A DNA stretch of 64,000 bases, from contig OZ231128.1 in NCBI GenBank assembly GCA_965153355.1, positions 49,476,001 through 49,540,000 on the forward strand, written 5' to 3'. Position 1 is the stretch's first letter. Each line of letters opens with the position of its first letter. Of the stretch, positions 57,473 to 64,000 are shown piece by piece. A program made the translations under genes and the position numbers. Under the pieces are notes generated by a model, which was not told the origin of the DNA, searched no databases, and saw only the letters and a program-made list of their open reading frames with translations. Origin of the DNA: Flaccisagitta enflata. Taxonomy: Eukaryota > Chaetognatha > Sagittoidea > Aphragmophora.

Positions 57473-58073
57473 CCGGGTCATCCAGCTGAGTTGTCGGATT
57501 CCATTAAGCTTTTACTCACAGATGCTAAAAGTTATGAATATGAAATTGATCCAGTCTTAAAGAGTGTACATTGACGTTTTTTGTGTCAAAATTTCATCCA
57601 TTTCGGTCAAGTAGTTTGCCTTCCACATGGATTTGAACATAAAGCTTTTATTTCGGGAATGGGTAGATTTTCCAATAAATTTCAAGAATTGAGCAGGTCA
57701 ACATCACAATTTTTTGAATCATCAATCCAAAAAAGGCTTGAATCAATGATGTTTTTGAAGAAGTTTATAACGTTTCTCAGCTTATCTATCATTTAAGACC
57801 AATCTTATCTCTATGGCATAAGTATTTAAAAAAAAAATGAAAATGAAGGCAAACAGAATTCTTGATTTTTGATGGAAAATCTGTCAAATGTGAAAATACT
57901 CATGCCACTTCAAATTTATATAAAAGACAAACTACTTGACCAAAATGGCTGAAATTTTGATACAAAAAATGTCAATCTATACTCTTCAAGACTTGATTAA
58001 TTTCAAATCCATGTCTCTTGGCATGAAGGAGTAAAAGCTTAACAGAATCCGACAACTCAGGTGGATGACCCTG
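57473..58073. mobile_element. palindromic TA-flanked MITE (601 bp)
   Basis: Left CCGGGTCATCCAGCTGAGTT; right end in reverse complement CAGGGTCATCCACCTGAGTT. Both continue GTCGGATTC and AAGCTTTTACTC. TA at 57471-57472 and 58074-58075. Further arm matches include TCAAGTAGTTTG and CTTAAAGAGTGTA against its inverse. The 71-codon frame inside is not supported. Confidence 0.78.
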
Positions 58074-58109
58074 TAGATGTGGCCTCCAAAGTCTGAATAT
58101 ACCCTGGAT

Positions 58110-58540
58110 ATGACCCTGTGACGTGAAGATGCGAACTTACCCTGTAAACGTTTGCCCAGGTGATATTGTGATTCTAGAAGACTATTCATGACTCTAGAAC
58201 ATGACTCGAGAAATGATTATGTGAACTCTCCCTAGATGGGACTCTTGACATGATTATGTGAACTCACCCTAGACGTAACTCTTGACGTGATTATGTGAAC
58301 TCACCCTAGATATGACTCTTGACGTGATTATGTAAACTCACCCTAGATATGACTCATGACGTGATTATGTGAACTCACCCTAGATATGACTCTTAACGTA
58401 ACTATGTGAACTCACCCTAGATACAACTCTTGACGTAACTATGAGAACTCACCCTATATACAACTCTTGACGTAATCATGTGAACTTACCCTAGATATGA
58501 CTCTTGACGTGATTATGTGAACATACCCAACATATGACCT
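58110..58540. repeat. 37-bp satellite
   Basis: Nine copies at exact 37-bp spacing (phrase TGTGAACTCACCCTAGAT at about 58222, 58259 and onward to 58518), with GACTCTTGACGTGATTA between. A weaker unit lies at 58110-58140. Confidence 0.93.
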
Positions 58541-58689
58541 CCCAGGCATCGCGACGAAATCGAGAAAAGCAAACAACTTCCCGGGAATTTCAACCAACCA
58601 GTCCATCTCCTACAAAGTCTTTCTTTCTCCTCCCCCTCTTCATTTTCTTATTTCTTTTTTCTTTTTGTCCTCTCTTTGTCTGTCTTTTT

Positions 58690-59150
<461 letters not shown>

Positions 59151-59262
59151 CTCCTCTACTTTTTCTCCTTTCATTTTTCTCATTTCTTTTTTCATTGTTT
59201 TTGTCTTCTTTCACACTTTTCGTGTCCTAACGGTTATGTTTTCTTTGCGTAAAAGTTACAGT

Positions 59263-59490
<228 letters not shown>

Positions 59491-59642
59491 AAGGGAAAGC
59501 GGACAGGCGGACAGACAAGTATGAGACAAGCAGACAGATTAGTTAACGTGGATTTGAAGCCAGTTAGACAAGTTGGCTAAAAGTAACAGTCAGACGGACA
59601 GATAGACAAATTGAGAAGCAAGGCCCAAAGCATTTGATGCGA

Positions 59643-59768
59643 AACAAGGCCAAGTAGGCCAACAAGGTGCAACGTGTGGATTGTCGAACGAATGCGTTAC
59701 CCGACCAACCGACCAACAGACCAACCGACGGACACAGCCAGTTATAGAGGTGCTTTGTCGCACCTAAA
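59643..59768 (+). mobile_element. A-element, GGTGCG subfamily
   Basis: AACAAGGCCAAGTAGGCC, then AGGTGCAACG at 59665-59674. The CGACCAACCGACC tract leads to CACAGCCAGTTATAGAGG. The hairpin AGGTGCTTTGTCGCACCT lies at 59748-59765, then AAAAAT. The left 10-mer matches the hairpin's AGGTGCGACA at 8 of 10 positions. Confidence 0.75.
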
Positions 59769-60040
59769 AATCTCACGACAGAGAGTTAGAGGTTGGAGAT
59801 GGAAAATGAAGAGGAAGTGGCAGAGGAAGTAGAAGAAGAGGGAAGAAGAGGAGAATGAGGAGTAGGAGGAGCAGGAGGCGAAGGAGGCGAAGGCGGTGCA
59901 GAAGGAGGTAAAGAAAGACAAACATTATTAGGTGGTGGTAAATGTGTTACAAGAAGCTGTTTGTAAAAGAACTCTTGGATCGAAGACTTTGATGCAGCAT
60001 CTTAAAGGATTGAGACAAGTGATGAAAGTCAGCAAAATAC

Positions 60041-60210
60041 AAACAAGGCCGGATACACGGCCGTCAGTTGCGGACGGGTTGGCAGGAGCGGAAATGCGCG
60101 TTTTCCCACTTTTCAACTCGAGCGTGACGGACCAACCAACCGACCAACCAACCGACCGACCGACGGACGGACAAAGCCTCTTATAGAGTTGCGTGTCCGC
60201 AACTAAAAAA
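60041..60210 (+). mobile_element. A-element, GTTGCG subfamily, complete
   Basis: AACAAGGCCGGATACACGGC, AGTTGCGGAC at 60066-60075, GGGTTGGCAGGAGCGG, then TTTTCAACTCGAGCGTGACG. A GACC/CGAC tract follows, then CAAAGCCTCTTATAGAG. The hairpin AGTTGCGTGTCCGCAACT lies at 60187-60204, then AAAAAA. Confidence 0.88.
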
Positions 60211-60949
60211 CAAAGCCTCTTTTCACGTTTCTTTTTCGTTGCAGTGTTTCCCGTGTCAGTCGCGGATTAGCGATCGACTGAATAACAGACTGTCATCGTG
60301 TGTTGGTCCATTGGCCATAATAATAATTCTCCACTTGATAACGGATAATCAAAAATGTAGCTATTTCCTTTAGATCTCCTTAGGAAATTGGTTTTTGATA
60401 ATGACCTGTTTAGTCACCTGTCGTGTATCAAGTAGGAAATTCAAGCATATTCGCCCCTGACCACTTGGCCATGACTAAAATTCATCGCATATCCGGCCTT
60501 GCTTTTCATAGGTCCAAATTTTCCACTTTTCCGTTTTATATCTTTTATCGCCTTTTTTTACGTTTTGAATTAAACTGACTAACTGAAGATGCATTACTAA
60601 CTAAAATTTAAGCTCTGGAGATTCTTTTATATAAGTTTGATTATTGATTTACTGTTTTTTTTTTCAATTGCTTTTTCATAAAGAAAAAAGTTCTTTTGCC
60701 AAAAGCGGGAACGAGAAAAGAATGTGTGAATCACTCGAGACATGGTTTAACCCTTTGGAATGCATTTCAAGATTTGAGATAAAGATATTTCATTCCCCAG
60801 CCGATTTGTTGTTTCTTATTCAAAGCTTTTTCTTCTCTATTTATCTTTTTTATCTTTTCTTTTCTTTCTGTCTTGTATTCATTCTATCCTCTTTCTTTCC
60901 GCTTTGATTTTCATTTTTCTCTTTCGTTCTTATTTTCTTTTCTTTTTTT
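60211..60949. other. unassigned stretch with two A remnants
   Basis: CAGTCGCGGATTAGCGATCG at 60257 resembles a decayed A hairpin. CATCGCATATCCGGCCTTGC at about 60484 resembles the other A end. The rest is T-rich, without a gene. Confidence 0.4.
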
Positions 60950-60977
60950 TCTCTCTTTCTTTCTCTCTTTCTTGCTC

Positions 60978-61036
<59 letters not shown>

Positions 61037-61037
61037 C

Positions 61038-61121
<84 letters not shown>

Positions 61122-61122
61122 A
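60950..61122. repeat. (CTTT)n microsatellite
   Basis: About 170 bp of CTTT. T-rich DNA follows to 61300. The 351- and 349-codon plus frames across this region are compositional. Confidence 0.97.
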
Positions 61123-61310
61123 TTTGCTTTCATTCTTCCTTCATTTTTTTTTTTTGCTTCATTTTTTTTTTTGCTTTATTTTTTTCATTATTTCCATTTT
61201 TCCTACTTTTTCCTCCTTTTCTATCTTTCCTTGCTTTTTCTGATCCTCATCAACGTTACTCGTTTTTCTCACATTTTCGTGCTATTTTTTTTCTTACATT
61301 TTCTTTTCTC

Positions 61311-61687
61311 ATTTTCTTCTCTCCTCGTCACCTCCCTACTGCCCTCCTTTCGGTCTTCGCCTTTTCTCATTTTCCTTCTTTCCTCTTCACCTCCCAACTG
61401 TCCTCCTTTCTGTCTTCGCCTTCTCTCCTCGTCACCTCCCAACTGTCCTCCTTTCTGTCTTTGCTTTTCTCATTTTCCTTCATTCCTCGTCACCTCCCAA
61501 CTGTCCTCCTTTCTGTCTTTGCTTTTCTCATTTTCCTTCATTCCTCGTCACCTCCCAACTGTCCTCCTTTCTGTCTTCGCCTTTTTTCATTTTCCTTCTC
61601 TCCTCGTCACCTCCCTACTGTCTTCCTTTTTGTCTTCACATTCTCTCCTCGTCACCTCCCAACTGTCCTCCTTTCTGTCTTCGCCTT
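61311..61687. repeat. about 59/40-bp minisatellite
   Basis: Seven copies of CACCTCCCAACTGTCCTCCT with TTCTGTCTTCGCC. The spacer CTTTTCTCATTTTCCTTC is present in the long units and absent in the short ones. Confidence 0.92.
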
Positions 61688-61795
61688 CTTATATAAATCA
61701 AACCTCGACGATGTTTTCTTCTCTCTCCAGGAATTTCAAGGCAAAAGGAAACTCCTGGGAAAATTATTCGGGACCCAATCATCGATTCACGGCGG

Positions 61796-61921
<126 letters not shown>

Positions 61922-61941
61922 ATACTAGGTACTGGGTAAGA

Positions 61942-62141
61942 AACAAGGCCTGATACACGGCTACCGAAGACGCGTGCGGGTGACCACCGGCCAAAAACAA
62001 TGTGTATGGTTACCAGAGCATCTGTGGGTAGGAACAGTGTAGTCAAACACTGAATAACAGCCAAAAAAATATTGTTTGACCGACCGCCAAACCAATGGAC
62101 CGACAAAACTGGATAAAGAGTCGCGTGCACATGATTAAAAA
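61942..62141 (+). mobile_element. A-element, GTCGCG subfamily, diverged
   Basis: AACAAGGCCTGATACACGGC, then AGACGCGTGCGGGTGACC. No long tetranucleotide tract (GACCGACCGCCAAACC only). The right end AGTCGCGTGCACATGATTAA has lost half of the stem. Confidence 0.7.
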
Positions 62142-62194
62142 AGAAGAAAATTATGTGACAAATATTGTGAAAAGGACGAAAAAAAGGAAAAAAG

Positions 62195-62251
62195 CAAGAA
62201 AGCAAGCAAGCAAGAAAGAAAGAAAGAAAGAAAAAAAGAAAGAAAGAAAAG

Positions 62252-62321
<70 letters not shown>

Positions 62322-62445
62322 GAAGAAAGAAAGAAAGAAGGAAAGAACGAAAAGAGAAAGAATGGTAGAAAGGAAGAAAGAAAGATAGAAAGAAAGAAAG
62401 AAAGAATGAAAGAAAGAAAGAAAGAAAGGAAGAAGGGAAGAGAGA
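62195..62445. repeat. (GAAA)n microsatellite
   Basis: About 250 bp of GAAA with GGAA and ATAG variants, in opposite sense to the CTTT arrays. Confidence 0.96.
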
Positions 62446-62572
62446 AAAAGAAAGAAATAAAGAAAAGATTAAATAACGGGAAGGCGGAGTTGAAGAAAAA
62501 GGTAAGAGGAAGAAAAAGAAAGAGAGTAGAGGAAAAAGAAATCAAAGAAGAGGAAGGAGAGGGAAGAAGAGA

Positions 62573-62777
62573 AACAAGGCCGGATACACGGCCATCAGTT
62601 GCGGACGGGTGGGCAGGGGCATCCAACCTCAATCCACACCACAAGTCCCCCACTCACATGAACAAAAGGCATCTAAAACACTCATTTCCTCACTTTTCGA
62701 CTCGTGTTTACGGACCGACCAACCAACGGACGGACGGACAAAGCCTCTTATAGAGTTGCGTGTCCGCAACTAAAAAG
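62573..62777 (+). mobile_element. A-element, GTTGCG subfamily, complete
   Basis: AACAAGGCCGGATACACGGC, AGTTGCGGAC at 62597-62606, GGGTGGGCAGGGGCATCC, then TTTTCGACTCGTGTTTACGG and a short GGAC tract. Then CAAAGCCTCTTATAGAG. The hairpin AGTTGCGTGTCCGCAACT lies at 62754-62771, then AAAAAG. It is embedded in purine-rich DNA. Confidence 0.88.
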
Positions 62778-62950
62778 AGAAAGAAGAAGTGAAGGAGGAT
62801 AAAGAAGAAGGTAAAAAAGAAAAAGAAAAAGAAAAAGAAACAGGAAAAGAAGAAGAAAAAGAAAAAGAGAAAGAAGAAGAAGAAGAAGGAAAAAAAGAAA
62901 TAGACAAAAAGGGAGAGAGAAAAGGAAGAAGCAGAGAAAGATGAAAGCGA
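62778..62950. repeat. purine-rich (GAA/AAAAAG)n low complexity
   Basis: GAAAAAGAAAAAGAAAAAG and GAAGAAGAAGAAGG runs with almost no pyrimidine. Confidence 0.85.

Positions 62951-64000
<1,050 letters not shown>

Overview
This 64 kb window is eukaryotic nuclear DNA that I read as a gene desert. I found no convincing protein-coding gene, tRNA, rRNA, CRISPR array or bacterial-type operon. Long open frames occur, but they fall on simple repeats (CT, GT, CTTT, GTT, GGAC) or on tandem minisatellites whose unit length is a multiple of three, so they are composition artefacts. Cut-and-paste transposon relics with TA or 8-bp target duplications, very long microsatellites and many mid-size dispersed repeats point to a repeat-rich eukaryote. 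A marine invertebrate or a protist are both possible, and the sequence does not let me name it.

The window is built mainly from two repeat families for which I know no name. 'A-elements' (about 29 full or partial copies, mostly 150-350 bp) begin AACAAGGCCGGATACACGG, carry a variable (GGAC/GACC)n tract, and end in a short perfect hairpin followed by TAAAAA. The hairpin sequence differs between subfamilies (GTCGCG, GTTGCG, GATGCG, GGTGCG, GTCGCT). In most copies with both ends preserved, a 10-bp motif near the opposite end matches that copy's own hairpin. 'B-elements' (11 copies plus one arm) have inverted terminal modules made of two small hairpins (GCGGCCCCGAAGGGG and CCTGTAGAACACAGG). They also have an asymmetric head (GGTCAGCGGTACCCG followed by a GCCCTGC/GCAGGGC stem) and an interior of about 20-bp tandem units. 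Both families share a GTCC tetranucleotide tract, and one locus (19.3 kb) is an A end joined to a B end at that tract.

A third layer is non-autonomous DNA transposons, many of them strongly palindromic. Those with TA flanks, as in Tc1/mariner, lie at 29.6, 31.3, 33.5, 48.7-50.8 (a 2.1 kb hairpin), 55.9 and 57.5 kb. Those with 8-bp direct repeats, as in hAT, lie at 15.7 and 35.0 kb. A dispersed 250-bp element with GGGCGTGTTTCTAG ends occurs at 21.2 and 42.6 kb, and pogo/Tigger-like ends at 42.3 and 47.7 kb. A Tc1-like element sits inside an A-element, which gives a relative age.

Layout: 0-5 kb, A copy, a 2.2 kb inverted tandem array, B copy; 5-11 kb, minisatellites, hexamer arrays, long CT tract, B copy; 12-19 kb, decayed A copies, long GT (518 bp), ATTC and GAAT arrays, a hAT-like insertion, a 1.3 kb inverted repeat; 20-32 kb, dense A, B and MITE insertions with purine-rich and C-rich blocks; 32-48 kb, palindromic MITEs, B and A copies, a 590-bp GTT array; 48-55 kb, giant palindrome followed by B, A, B; 55-64 kb, two MITEs, a 37-bp satellite, CTTT arrays and A copies embedded in GA/GAAA tracts.
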